From Colletes latitarsis (taxonomy: Eukaryota; Arthropoda; Insecta; Hymenoptera; Colletidae), in NCBI RefSeq assembly GCF_051014445.1, contig NW_027488367.1, positions 29,001,501 to 29,065,500 of the forward strand: a stretch of 64,000 nucleotides of DNA. Direction: 5' to 3'. The stretch's first letter is position 1, and the number at the start of each line of letters is the position of its first letter. The notes below the pieces were generated by a model, which saw nothing but the letters and a program-made list of their open reading frames with translations, was not told the origin of the DNA and did no database searches. Shown here piece by piece: positions 1 through 13,202 of the stretch. A program made the position numbers and the translations under genes.

Positions 1-480
1 CATGTTCCGATTCGTATTTTAGAGGATAACGCTGGTTATGTCAGGCATAGTTCTGGTATTTGCAATCATCTGGCACATACTTTCGCATTTTTCTCATTCT
101 TGTTGGCAAGATCCTGGCCTTTCTCTGGTTTGGATCACGTAGTAGTGCGGTACCACACGGAAACAGTCAATTAAACCTGGTTGCGATTAATATTTTAGAG
201 GATAACGCTGGTTATGTCTGGGTTAGTTCTGGTATTTGCCCTCATCTGGCTCGTACTTTCGCATTTTGCGCATACTCGTTGGCCAGATCCAGGGCTATTT
301 CTGGCTTGGACCACGTAGTAATGTGGTACTACACCGAAACAGTCAATTAAACCCGGTTGCGATTAATATTTTAGAGGATAACGCCGGTTACGTCTGTGTT
401 AGGTATGGTATTTGCCATCATCTGGCTCGTACTTTCGCATTTTTCGCATACTTGTTGGCCAGATCCTGGCCTCTTTCTGG

Positions 481-500
481 TTTGGATCATCGTAGCAATG
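481..500 (+). repeat. 177-bp variant marker (ggatcatcg, +1 base)
   Basis: Here the usual ggatcacgtagtaatg is replaced by ggatcatcgtagcaatg, one base longer, giving a 177-bp monomer. The form recurs throughout the window, for example near 2085, 3308, 4366, 8597, 12828, 23222, 24632, 26040, 35205, 38020, 44398, 46686, 52328 and 60898. It is usually followed by caattatacc in place of caattaaacc, so the two variants travel together as a haplotype block. Because 177 is divisible by three, this variant keeps a reading frame open across the monomer junction and accounts for the longest apparent ORFs. Confidence 0.85.
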
Positions 501-2704
501 CGGTACCACACCGAAACATTCAATTAAACCTGGTTGCGGTTAATATTTTAGAGGATAACGTCGGTTTTGTCTGGGTTAGGTCTGGTATTTGCCCTCATCT
601 GGCTCGAACTTTCGCATTTTTCGCATACTTGTTGGCCAGATCCTGGGCTCCTTCTGGTTTGGATCCCGTAGTAATGCGTTTCCACACGCAAACAGTCAAT
701 TAAAGCCGGTTGCGATTATTATTTTAGAGGATAACGCCGATTATGTCAGGCATAGTTCTGGTATTTGCCCTTATCTGGCTCGTACTTTCGCATTTTTCGC
801 ATTCTTGTTGGCCAGATCCTGCCCTTTCTCTGGTTTGCATCACGTAGTAATGCGGTACCACACCGAAACAGTCAATTAAACCTCGTTGCGATTAATATTT
901 TAGCGGATAACGCCGGTTACGTCTCGGTTAGGTCTGGGATTTTCCCTCATCTGGCTCGTACTTTCGCATTTTTTGCATTCTTGTTGTCCAGATCCTGGCC
1001 TTTTTCTGGTTTGGATCACGCAGTAAAGCAGTACCACACCGAAACAGTCAATTAAACCTGGTTGCGGTTAATATTTTAGAGGATAACGTCGGTTTTGTCT
1101 GGGTTAGGTCTGGTATTTGCCCTCATCTGGCTCGAACTTTCGCATTTTTCTCACACTTGTTGGCCAGATCCAGGGCTATTTCTGGCTTGGACCACGTAGT
1201 AATGTGGTACTACACCGAAACAGTCAATTAAACCTGGATGCGATTAATATTTTAGAGGATAACGCCGGTTATGTCTCGGTTTGGTCTGGTATTTGCCCCC
1301 ATCTGGCTCGTACTTTCGCGTTTCTCGCATTCTTGTTGGCCCGATCCTGGGATTTTTCTGGTTTGGATCACGTAGTAATCTGTTACCACACTGAAGCAGT
1401 CATTAAAAGCATGTTCCGATTCGTATTTTAGAGGATAACGCTGGTTATGTCAGGCATAGTTCTGGCATTTGCAATCATCTGGCACATACTATCGCATTTT
1501 TCTCATTCTTGTTGGCCAGATCCTGGCCTTTTTCTGGTTTGGATCACGTAGTAATGTGTTACCACACTGAAACAGTCATTAAAAGCATGTTCCGATTCGT
1601 ATTTTAGAGGATAACGCTGGTTATGTCAGGCATAGTTCTGGTATTTGCAATCATCTGGCACATACTTTCGCATTTTTCTCATACTTGTTGGCCAGATCCT
1701 GGGCTTCTTCTGGTTTGTATCCCGTAGTAATGCGTTTCCACACGGAAACAGTCAATTAAACCCGGTTGCGATTATTATTTTAGAGGATAACGCCGGTTAC
1801 ATCTGTGTTAGTTCTGGTATTAGCAATCATCTGGTTCATACTTTCGCATTTTTCGCATACCTGTTGGCCAGATCCTGGGTTTCTTTCTGGTTTGGTTCAC
1901 GTAGTAATGCGCTACCACACCGAAACAGTCAATTAAACCTGGTTGCGATTAATATTTTAGAGCATAACGCCGGTTATGTCTCGGTTTGGTCTGGTATTTG
2001 CCCTCATCTGGCTCGTACTTTCGCATTTTTCGCATACTTGTTAGGCAGATCCTGGCCTCTTTCTGGTTTGGATCATCGTAGCAATGCGGTACCACACCGA
2101 AACAGTCAATTATACCTGGTTGCGATTAATATTTTAGCGGATAACGCCGGTTACGTCTCGGTTAGGTCTGGGATTTTCCCCCATCTGGCTCGTACTTTCG
2201 CATTTTTTGCGTTCTTGTTGGCCCGATCCTGGGCTTTTTCTGGTTTGGATCACGTAGTAATGTGGTACCACACTAAAACAGTCATTGAAGGCATGTTCCG
2301 ATTCGTATTTTAGAGGGTAACGCTGGTTATGTGAGGGTTAGTTGTGGTATTTGCAATCATCTGGCTCATACTTTCGCATATTTCTCATACTTGTTGGTAA
2401 GATCCTGGGCTTCTTCTGGTTTGTATCCCGTAGTAATGCGTTTCCACACGGAAACAGTCAATTAAACCCGGTTGCGATTATTATTTTAGAGGATAACGCC
2501 GGTTACATCTGTGTTAGTTCTGGTATTAGCAATCATCTGGTTCATACTTTCGCATTTTTCGCATACCTGTTGGCCAGATCCTGGGTTTCTTTCTGGTTTG
2601 GATCACGTAGTAATGGGCTACCGCACCGAAACAGTCAATTAAACCTGGTTGCGATTAATATTTTAGAGCATAACGCCGGTTATGTCTCGGTTTGGTCTGG
2701 TATT

Positions 2705-5383
2705 TGCCCTCATCTGGTTCATACTTTCGCATTTTTCTCATTCTTGTTGGCAAGATCCTGGCCTTTCTCTGGTTTGGATTACGTAGTAATGCGGTACCAC
2801 ACGGAAACAGTCAATTAAACCTGGTTGCGATTAATATTTTAGGGGATAATGCCGGTTATGTCTGGGTTAGGTCTGGTATTTGCCCTCATCTGGCTCGTAC
2901 TTTCGCATTCATCTCATACTTGTTGGCCAGATCCTGGCCTTTTTCTGGTTTGGATCACGTAGTAATGCGGTACTACACCGAAACAGTCAATTAAACCTGG
3001 TTGCGATTAATATTTTAGAGGATAACGCTGGTTATGTCTGGGTTAGTTCTGGTATTTGCCCTCATCTGGCTCGTACTTTCGCATTTTGCGCATACTCGTT
3101 GGCCAGATCCAGGGCTATTTCTGGCTTGGACCACGTAGTAATGTGGTACTACACCGAAACAGTCAATTAAATCCGGTTGCGATTAATATTTTAGAGGATA
3201 ACGCCGGTTACGTCTGTGTTAGGTCTGGTATTTGCCATCATCTGGCTCGTACTTTCGCATTTTTCGCATACTTGTTGGCCAGATCCTGGCCTCTTTCTGG
3301 TTTGGATCATCGTAGCAATGCGGTACCACACCGAAACAGTCAATTATACCTGGTTGCGATTAATATTTTAGGGGATAACGCCGGTTACGTCTCGGTTAGG
3401 TCTGGGATTTTCCCTCATCTGGCTCGTACTTTCGCATATTTTGCATTCTTGTTGGCCCGATCCTGGCCTTTTTCTGGTTTGGATCACGTAGTAATGTGGT
3501 ATCACACTGAAACAGTCATTAAAAGCATGTCCCGATGCGTAATTTAGAGGATAACGCTGGTTATGCCAGGGTTAGTTCTGGTATTTGCAATCATCTAGCC
3601 CATACTTTCGCATTTTTCTCATACTTGTTGGCAAGATCCTGGCCTTTTTCTGGTTTGGATCACGTAGTGATGCGGTACCACACCGAAACAGTCAATTAAA
3701 CCTGGTTGCGATTAATATTTTAGGGGATAACGCCGGTTACGTCTCGGGTAGGTCTGGGATTTTTCCTCATCTGGCTCGTGCTTTCGCATTTTTCGCAATC
3801 TTGTTGGCCAGATCCTGGCCTTTTTCTGGTTTGGATCACGTAGTATTGTGGTACCACACTGAAGCAGTCATTAAAAGCATGTTCCGATTCGTATTTTAGA
3901 GGATAACGCTGGTTATGTCAGGGCTAGTTGTGGTATTTGCAATCATCTGGCTCATACTTTCGCATTTTTCTCATAGTTGTTGGCCAGATCCTGGGCTTCT
4001 TCTGGTTTGGATCCCGTAGTAATGCGTTTCCACACGGAAACATTCAATTAAACCCGGTTGCGATTATTATTTTAGAGGATAACGCCGGTTACGTCTGTAT
4101 TAGTTCTGGTATTTGCAATCATCTGGCTCATACTTTCGCATTTTTCTCATTCTTGTTGGCAAGATCCTGGCCTTTCTCTGGTTTGGATCACGTAGTAATG
4201 CGGCACCACACCGAAACAGTCAATTAAACCTGGTTGCGATTAATATTTTACAGGATAACGCCGGTTACGTCTGTGTTAGGTCTGGTATTTGCCATCATCT
4301 GGCTCGTACTTTCGCATTTTTCGCATACTTGTTGGCCAGATCCTGGCCTCTTTCTGGTTTGGATCATCGTAGCAATGCGGTACCACACCGAAACAGTCAA
4401 TTATACCTGGTTGCGATTAATATTTTAGGGGATAACGCCGGTTACGTCTCGACTAGGTCTGGTATTTGCCCTCATCTGGCTCGTACTTTCGAATTCATCT
4501 GATACTTGTTGGCCAGATCCTGGCCTTTTTCTGGTTTGGATCACGTAGTAATGCGGTACCACACCGAAACAGTCAATTAAACCTGGTTGCGATTAATATT
4601 TTAGAGGATAACGCTGGTTATGTCTGGGTTAGTTCTGGTATTTGCAATCATCTGGTTCATACTTTCGCATTTTTCGCATACCTGTTGGCCAGATCCTGGG
4701 TTTCTTTCTGGTTTGGATCACGTAGTAATGCGCTACCACACCGAAACAGTCAATTAAACCTGGTTGTGGTTAATATTTTAGAGGATAACGTCGGTTTTGT
4801 CTGGGTTAGGTCTGGAATTCGCCCTCATCTGGCTCGAACTTTCGCATTTTTCTCATACTTGTTGTCCAGATCCTGGCCTTTTTCTGGTTTGGATCACGTA
4901 GTAATGCGGTACCACACCGAAACAGTCAATTAAACCTGGTTGCGATTAATATTTTAGAGGATAACGCCGGTTATGTCTCGGTTTGGTCTGGGATTTGCCC
5001 TCATCTGGCTCGTACTTTCGCATTTTGCGCATACTTGTTGGCCAGATCCAGGTCTATTTCTGGCTTGGACCACTTAGTAATGTGGTACTACACCGAAACA
5101 GTCAATTAAACCTGGTTGCGATTAATATTTAAGAGGATAACGCCGGTTATGTCTGGGTTAGTTCTGGTATTTGCAATCATCTGGTTCATACTTTCGCATT
5201 TTACGCATACCTGTTGGCCAGATCCTGGGTTTCTTTCTGGTTTGGATCACGTAGTAATGCGCTACCACACCGAAACAGTCAATTAAACCTGGTTGTGGTT
5301 AATATTTTAGAGGATAACGTCGGTTTTGTCTGGGTTAGGTCTGGTATTTGCCCTCATTTGGCTCGAACTTTCGCATTTTTCTC
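2705..5383 (+). repeat. Higher-order repeat block, copy A
   Basis: A run of about 15 monomers that recurs in the same variant order at two later places. Position-for-position it matches 7992-10407 (offset 5287) as far as about 5120, and 14863-17541 (offset 12158) over its whole length. Diagnostic variants kept in order include the unusual block cgatgcgtaatttagagg near 3534, gtagtgatgcgg near 3664 and tcgaattcatctgatac near 4489. Boundaries are placed by eye where the copies stop agreeing and are good to perhaps 20 bp. Confidence 0.85.
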
Positions 5384-7180
5384 ATTCTTGTTGGCAAGAT
5401 CCTGGCCTTTCTCTGGTTTGGATCACGTAGTAATGCGGTACCACGCGGAAACAGTCAATTAAACATAGTTGCGATTAATATTTTAGGGGATAACGCCGGT
5501 TATGTCTGGGTTAGGTCTGGTATTTGCCCTCATCTGGCTCGTACTTTCGCATTCATCTCATACTTGTTGGCCAGATCCTGGCCTTTTTCTGGTTTGGATC
5601 ACGTAGTAATACGGTACCACTCCGAAACAGTCAATTAAACCTGGTTGCGATTAATATTTTAGAGGATAACGCTGGTTATGTCTGGGATAGTTCTGGTATT
5701 TGCAATCATCTGGTTCATACTTTCGCATTTTTCTTATTCTTGTTGGCAAGATCCTGGCCTTTCTCTGGTTTGGATCACGTAGTAATGCGGTACCACACGG
5801 AAACAGTCAATTAAACCTGGTTGCGATTAATATTTTAGGGGATAATGCCGGTTATGTCTGGGTTAGGTCTGGTATTTGCCCTCATCTGGCTCGTACTTTC
5901 GCATTCATCTCATACTTGTTGGCCAGATCCTGGCCTTTTTCTGGTTTGGATCACGTAGTAATGCGGTACCACACCGAAACAGTCAATTAAACCTGGTTGC
6001 GATTAATATTTTAGAGGATAACGCCGGTTACGTCTGTATTAGTTCTGGTATTTGCAATCATCTGGCTCATACTTTCGCATTTTTCTCATTCATGTTGGCA
6101 AGATCCTGGCCTTTCTCTGGTTTGGATCACGTAGTAATGCGGCACCACAACGAAACAGTCAATTAAACCTGGTTGCGATTAATATTTTAGAGGATAACGC
6201 CGGTTACGTCTGTGTTAGGTTTGGTATTTGCCATCATCTGGCTCGTACTTTCGCATTTTTCGTATACTTGTTGGCCAGATCCTGGCCTCTTTCTGGTTTG
6301 GATCATCGTAGTAATACGTTTCCACACGGAAACATTCAATTAAACCCGGTTGCGATTATTATTTTAGAGGATAACGCCGGTTACGTCTCGACTAGGTCTG
6401 GTATTTGCCCTCATCTGGCTCGTACTTTCGAATTCATCTGATACTTGTTGGCCAGATCCTGGCCTTTTTCTGGTTTGGATCACGTAGTAATGCGGTACCA
6501 CACCGAAACAGTCAATTAAACCTGGTTGCGATTAATATTTTAGAGGATAACGCTGGTTATGTCTGGGTTAGTTCTGGTATTTGCAATCATCTGGTTCATA
6601 CTTTCGCATTTTTCGCATACCTGTTGGCCAGATCCTGGGTTTCTTTCTGGTTTGGATACCGTAGTAATGTGGTTCCACACCGAAACAGTCAATTAAACCT
6701 GGTTGTGGTTCATATTTTAGAGGATAACGTCGGTTTTGTCTGGGTTAGGTCTGGTATTTGCCCTCATCTGGCTCGAACTTTCGCATTTTTCTCATACTTG
6801 TTGTCCAGATCCTGGCCTTTTTCTGGTTTGGATCACGTAGTAATGCGGTACCACACCGAAACAGTCAATTAAACCTGGTTGCGATTAATATTTTAGAGGA
6901 TAACGCCGGTTATGTCTCGGTTTGGTCTGGGATTTGCCCTCATCTGGCTCGTACTTTCGCATTTTGCGCATACTTGTTGGCCAGATCCAGGTCTATTTCT
7001 GGCTTGGACCACGTAGTAATGTGGTACTACACCGAAACAGTCAATTAAACCTGGTTGCGATTAATATTTAAGAGGATAACGCTGGTTATGTCTGGGTTAG
7101 TTCTGGTATTTGCAATCATCTGGTTCATACTTTCGCATTTTACGCATACCTGTTGGCCAGATCCTGGGTTTCTTTCTGGT
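4060..7180 (+). repeat. Overlapping local duplication, offset about 1939
   Basis: Bases from about 4060 to 5240 match about 5999 to 7179 at offset 1939, which is 11 monomers plus 3 bp. This includes the tcgaattcatctgatac unit (near 4489 and 6428) and the catctggttcatac/ctgggtttctttctgg monomers. The second copy shares the order but has substitutions, such as ggtttggtatttgcc near 6220 for ggtctggtatttgcc. It is nested with the larger A/B/C blocks. Confidence 0.7.
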
Positions 7181-7789
7181 TTGGATCACGTAGTAATGCG
7201 GTACCACACCGAAACAGTCAATTAAACCTGGTTGCGATTAATATTTTGGAGGATAACGCCGGTTATGTCTCGGTTAGGTCAGGGATTTGCCCTCATCTGG
7301 ATCGTACTTTCGCATTTTTCGCATTCCTGTTGGCCAGATCCTGGGCTTCTTCTGGTTTGGAACCCGTTGTAATGCGTTTCCACACGGAAACAGTCAATTA
7401 ATCCCGTTTGCGATTATTATTTTAGAGGATAACGCCGGTAATGACTGGGTTAGGTCTGGGATTTTCCCACATCTGGCTCGTACTTTCGCGTTTCTCGCAT
7501 TCTTGTTGGCCCGATCCTGGGATTTTTCTGGTTTGGATCACGTAGTAATGTGTTACCACACTGAAACAGTCATTAAAAGCATGTTCCGATTCGTATATTA
7601 GAGGATATCGCTGGTTATGTCAGGCATAGTTCTGGTATTTGCAATCATCTGGCACATACTTTCGCATTTTTCTCATTCTTGTTGGCAAGATCCTGGCCTT
7701 TCTCTGGTTTGGATCACGTAGTAATGCGGTACCACACGGAAACAGTCAATTAAACATGGTTGCGATTAATATTTTAGGGGATAACGCCG

Positions 7790-10407
7790 GTTATGTCTGG
7801 GTTAGGTCTGGTATTTGCCCTCATCTGGCTCGTACTTTCGCATTCATCTCATACTTGTTGGCCAGATCCTGGCCTTTTTCTGGTTTGGATCACGTAGTAA
7901 TGCGGTACCACACCGAAACAGTCAATTAAACCTGGTTGCGATTAATATTTTAGAGGATAACGCTGGTTATGTCTGGGTTAGTTCTGGTATTTGCAATCAT
8001 CTGGTTCATACTTTCGCATTTTTCTCATTCTTGTTGGCAAGATCCTGGCCTTTCTCTGGTTTGGATCACGTAGTAATGCGGTACCACACGGAAACAGTCA
8101 ATTAAACCTGGTTGCGATTAATATTTTAGGGGATAATGCCGGTTATGTCTGGGTTAGGTCTGGTATTTGCCCTCATCTGGCTCGTACTTTCGCATTCATC
8201 TCATACTTGTTGGCCAGATCCTGGCCTTTTTCTGGTTTGGATCACGTAGTAATGCGGTACTACACCGAAACAGTCAATTAAACCTGGTTGCGATTAATAT
8301 TTTAGAGGATAACGCTGGTTATGTCTGGGTTAGTTCTGGTATTTGCCCTCATCTGGCTCGTACTTTCGCATTTTGCGCATACTCGTTGGCCAGATCCAGG
8401 GCTATTTCTGGCTTGGACCACGTAGTAATGTGGTACTACACCGAAACAGTCAATTAAACCCGGTTGCGATTAATATTTTAGAGGATAACGCCGGTTACGT
8501 CTGTGTTAGGTATGGTATTTGCCATCATCTGGCTCGTACTTTCGCATTTTTCGCATACTTGTTGGCCAGATCCTGGCCTCTTTCTGGTTTGGATCATCGT
8601 AGCAATGCGGTACCACACCGAAACAGTCAATTATACCTGGTTGCGATTAATATTTTAGGGGATAACGCCGGTTACGTCTCGGTTAGGTCTGGGATTTTCC
8701 CTCATCTGGCTCGTACTTTCGCATTTTTTGCATTCTTGTTGGCCCGATCCTGGCCTTTTTCTGGTTTGGATCACGTAGTAATGTGGTACCACACTGAAAC
8801 AGTCATTAAAAGCATGTCCCGATGCGTAATTTAGAGGATAACGCTGGTTATGCCAGGGTTAGTTCTGGTATTTGCAATCATCTGGCCCATACTTTCGCAT
8901 TTTTCTCATACTTGTTGGCAAGATCGTGGCCTTTTTCTGGTTTGGATCACGTAGTGATGCGGTACCACACCGAAACAGTCAATTAAACCTGGTTGCGATT
9001 AATATTTTAGGGGATAACGCCGGTTACGTCTCGGGTAGGTCTGGGATTTTTCCTCATCTGGCTCGTGCTTTCGCATTTTTCGCAATCTTGTTGGCCAGAT
9101 CCTGGCCTTTTTCTGGTTTGGATCACGTAGTATTGTGGTACCACACTGAAGCAGTCATTAAAAGCATGTTCCGATTCGTATTTTAGAGGATAACGCTGGT
9201 TATGTCGGGGCTAGTTGTGGTATTTGCAATCATCTGGCTCATACTTTCGCATTTTTCTCATAGTTGTTGGCCAGATCCTGGGCTTCTTCTGGTTTGGATC
9301 CCGTAGTAATGCGTCTCCACACGGAAACATTCAATTAAACCCGGTTGCGATTATTATTTTAGAGGATAACGCCGGTTACGTCTGTATTAGTTCTGGTATT
9401 TGCAATCATCTGGCTCATACTTTCGCATTTTTCTCATTCATGTTGGCAAGATCCTGGCCTTTCTCTGGTTTGGATCACGTAGTAATGCGGCACCACAACG
9501 AAACAGTCAATTAAACCTGGTTGCGATTAATATTTTACAGGATAACGCCGGTTACGTCTGTGTTAGGTCTGGTATTTGCCCTCATCTGGCTCGTACTTTC
9601 GCATTTTTCGCATACTTGTTGGCCAGATCCTGGCCTCTTTCTGGTTTGGATCATCGTAGCAATGCGGTACCACACCGAAACAGTCAATTATACCTGGTTG
9701 CGATTAATATTTTAGGGGATAACGCCGGTTACGTCTCGACTAGGTCTGGTATTTGCCCTCATCTGGCTCGTACTTTCGAATTCATCTGATACTTGTTGGC
9801 CAGATCCTGGCCTTTTTCTGGTTTTGATCACGTAGTAATGCGGTACCACACCGAAACAGTCAATTAAACCTGGTTGCGATTAATATTTTAGAGGATAACG
9901 CTGGTTATGTCTGGGTTAGTTCTGGTATTTGCAATCATCTGGTTCATACTTTCGCATTTTTCGCATACCTGTTGGCCAGATCCTGGGTTTCTTTCTGGTT
10001 TGGATACCGTAGTAATATGGTTCCACACCGAAACAGTCAATTAAACCTGGTTGTGGTTCATATTTTAGAGGATAACGTCGGTTTTGTCTGGGTTAGGTCT
10101 GGTATTTGCCCTCATCTGGCTCGAACTTTCGCATTTTTCTCATACTTGTTGTCCAGATCCTGGCCTTTTTCTGGTTTGGATCACGTAGTAATGCGGTACC
10201 ACACCGAAACAGTCAATTAAACCTGGTTGCGATTAATATTTTAGAGGATAACGCCGGTTATGTCTCGGTTTGGTCTGGGATTTGCCCTCATCTGGCTCGT
10301 ACTTTCGCATTTTGCGCATACTTGTTGGCCAGATCCAGGTCTATTTCTGGCTTGGACCACGTAGTAATGTGGTACTACACCGAAACAGTCAATTAAACCT
10401 GGTTGCG
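7790..10407 (+). repeat. Higher-order repeat block, copy B
   Basis: Second copy of the large block. It matches copy A at offset 5287 from about 7992, and copy C at offset 6871 from about 7790. Copy B differs from copy A at scattered bases, for example gatcgtggcc near 8925 for gatcctggcc, and diverges near the ggataccgtagtaatatgg monomer at about 10002 before agreeing again to about 10407. It holds no gene. Confidence 0.83.
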
Positions 10408-10986
10408 ATTAATATTTTGGAGGATAACGCCGGTTATGTCTCGGTTAGGTCAGGGATTTGCCCTCATCTGGATCGTACTTTCGCATTTTTCGCATTCCTG
10501 TTGGCCAGATCCTGGGCTTCTTCTGGTTTGGAACCCGTTGTAATGCGTTTCCACACGGAAACAGTCAATTAAACCCGTTTGCGATTATTATTTTAGAGGA
10601 TAACGCCGGTAATGACTGGGTTAGGTCTGGGATTTTCCCACATCTGGCTCGTACTTTCGCGTTTCTCGCATTCTTGTTGGCCCGATCCTGGGATTTTTCT
10701 GGTTTGGATCACGTAGTAATGCGGTACCACACCGAAACAGTCAATTAAACCTGGTTGCGATTAATATTTTAGAGGATAACGCCGGTTATGTCTCGGTTTG
10801 GTCTGGGATTTGCCCTCATCTGGCTCGTACTTTCGCATTTTGCGCATACTTGTTGGCCAGATCCTGGGTTTCTTTCTGGTTTGGATACCGTAGTAATGTG
10901 GTTCCACACCGAAACAGTCAATTAAACCTGGTTGTGGTTCATATTTTAGAGGATAACGTCGGTTTTGTCTGGGTTAGGTCTGGTAT

Positions 10987-11950
10987 TTGCCCTCATCTGG
11001 CTCGAACTTTCGCATTTTTCTCATACTTGTTGTCCAGATCCTGGCCTTTTTCTGGTTTGGATCACGTAGTAATGCGGTACCACACCGAAACAGTCAATTA
11101 AACCTGGTTGCGATTAATATTTTAGAGGATAACGCCGGTTATGTCTCGGTTTGGTCTGGGATTTGCCCTCATCTGGCTCGTACTTTCGCATTTTGCGCAT
11201 ACTTGTTGGCCAGATCCAGGTCTATTTCTGGCTTGGACCACGTAGTAATGTGGTACTACACCGAAACAGTCAATTAAACCTGGTTGCGATTAATATTTAA
11301 GAGGATAACGCTGGTTATGTCTGGGTTAGTTCTGGTATTTGCAATCATCTGGTTCATACTTTCGCATTTTACGCATACCTGTTGGCCAGATCCTGGGTTT
11401 CTTTCTGGTTTGGATCACGTAGTAATGCGCTACCACACCGAAACAGTCAATTAAACCTGGTTGTGGTTAATATTTTAGAGGATAACGTCGGTTTTGTCTG
11501 GGTTAGGTCTGGTATTTGCCCTCATCTGGCTCGAACTTTCGCATTTTTCTCATACTTGTTGTCCAGATCCTAGCCTTTTTCTGGTTTGGATCACGTAGTA
11601 ATGCGGTACCACACCTAAACAGTCAATTAAACCTGGTTGCGATTAATATTTTAGAGGATAACGCCGGTTATGTCTCGGTTTGGTCTGGTATTTGCCCTCA
11701 TCTGGCTCGTACTTTCGCATTTTGCGCATACTTGTTGGCCAGATCCAGGTCTATTTCTGGCTTGGACCACGTAGTAATGTGGTACTACACCGAAACAGTC
11801 AATTAAACCTGGTTGCGATTAATATTTAAGAGGATAACGCTGGTTATGTCTGGGTTAGTTCTGATATTTGCAATCATCTGGTTCATACTTTCGCATTTTA
11901 CGCATACCTGTTGGCCAGATCCTGGGTTTCTTTCTGGTTTGGATCACGTA
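10987..11950 (+). repeat. 529-bp trimeric repeats, first cluster
   Basis: Three monomer types follow each other with a period of 529 bp (176+176+177). The first has cttgttgtccag; the second has cgcatacttgttggccagatccagg; the third begins with atatttaagagg (TTTAAG where others have TTTTAG) and has the 177-bp ctgggtttctttctgg form. The first monomer recurs at about 10987 and 11516. The second trimer carries tagcc for tggcc near 11571 and cacacctaaacag near 11612. Confidence 0.8.
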
Positions 11951-12970
11951 GTAATGCGCTACCACACCGAAACAGACAATTATACCTGGTTGCGATTAAT
12001 ATTTTAGGGGATAACGCCGGTTTTGTCTGGGTTAGGTCTGGTATTTGCCCTCATCTGGCTCGAACTTTCGCATTTCTCTCATACTTGTTGGCCAGATCCT
12101 GGCCTTTTTCTGGTTTGGATCTCGTAGTAATGTGTTACCACACCGAAACAGTCATTAAAAGCATGTTCCGATTCGTATTTTAGAGGATAACGGATGGTTA
12201 TGTCAGGCATAGTTCTGGTATTTGCAATCATCTGGCTCATACTTTCGCATTTTTCGCATACTTGTTGGCCAGATCCTGGGTTCTTTCTGGTTTGGATCCC
12301 GTAGTAATGTGGTTCCACAACGAAACAGTCAATTAAACCTGGTTGCGATTAATATTTTAGAGGATAACGCTGGTTACGTCAGGCATAGTTCTGGTATTCG
12401 CAATCATCTGGCTCATACTTTCGCATTTTTCGCATACTTGTTGGCCAGATCCTGGCCTTTTTCTGGTCTGGATCACGTAGCAATGCAGTACCACACCGAA
12501 ACAGTCAATTAAACCTGGTTGCGATTAATATTTTAGTGGATAACGCCGTTTATGTCTCGGTTTGGTCTGGGATTTGCCCTCATCTCGCTCGTACTTTCGC
12601 ATTTTGCGCTTACTTGTTGGCCAGATCCTGGCCTTTTTCTGGTCTGGATCACGTAGTAATGCAGTACCACACCGAAACAGTCAATTAAACCTGGTTGCGA
12701 TTAATATTTTAGAGGATAACGCTGGTTATGTGTGGGTTAGGTCTGGGATTTGCCCTCATCTGGATCGTTCTTTGCATTTTTCGCATACTTGTTAGCCAGA
12801 TCCTGGCCTCTTTCTGGTTTGGATCATCGTAGCAATACGGTACCACACCGAAACAGTCAATTATACCTGGTTGCGATTAATATTTTAGAGGATAACGCCG
12901 GTTTTGTGTGGGTTAGGTCTGGTATTTGCCCTCATCTGGCTCGAACTTTCGCATTTCTCTCATACTTGTT

Positions 12971-12985
12971 GGCCAGATCCTGGCC
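12971..12985. repeat. Conserved dyad ggccag-atc-ctggcc (example)
   Basis: A perfect six-base inverted repeat around ATC. In monomers whose next segment is gggttttt rather than ggcctttt, the arms shrink to ccag/ctgg, so the core of four paired bases is what is generally kept. It lies about 70 bp downstream of the ataac/gttat dyad in the same unit. Confidence 0.6.
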
Positions 12986-13026
12986 TTTTTCTGGTTTGGA
13001 TCACGTAGTAATGCGGTACCACACCG

Positions 13027-13202
13027 AAACAGTCAATTAAACCTGGTTGCGATTAATATTTTAGAGGATAACGCCGGTTATGTCTCGGTTAGGTCTGGGA
13101 TTTGCCCTCATCTGGATCGTTCTTTCGCATTTTTCGCATACTTGTTGGCCAGATCCTGGGCTTTATCTGGTTTGGATCACGTAGTAATGTAGTACCACAA
13201 CG
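13027..13202 (+). repeat. Representative 176-bp satellite monomer
   Basis: One typical unit, taken from aaacagtcaattaaacc to the base before the next aaacagtcaat. It contains, in order: an AT-rich segment gattaatatttta; the inverted repeat ataac-gccg-gttat at 13068-13081; the direct repeat ttcgcat-tt-ttcgcat at 13124-13139; the short dyad ccag-atc-ctgg at 13149-13159; and the ggatcacgtagtaatg segment. A length near 176 bp is in the range of a nucleosome repeat, as in many centromeric satellites. I see no match to the mammalian CENP-B box consensus. The phase chosen for the start is arbitrary. Confidence 0.9.
13068..13081. repeat. Conserved dyad ataac-gccg-gttat (example)
   Basis: Five-base arms, ataac and gttat, are exact reverse complements around a four-base centre. 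The same dyad, with centre gccg or gctg, is present in most monomers despite block-wise variation around it. It could be a protein-binding site or a small cruciform-prone element; a function is not shown by sequence alone. Confidence 0.6.

Noticed and set aside
1400..1425. gttccgattcg resembling a polymerase III B box
   Set aside because: It differs from the consensus at key positions, no A box lies at the right distance, and it is simply one monomer variant.
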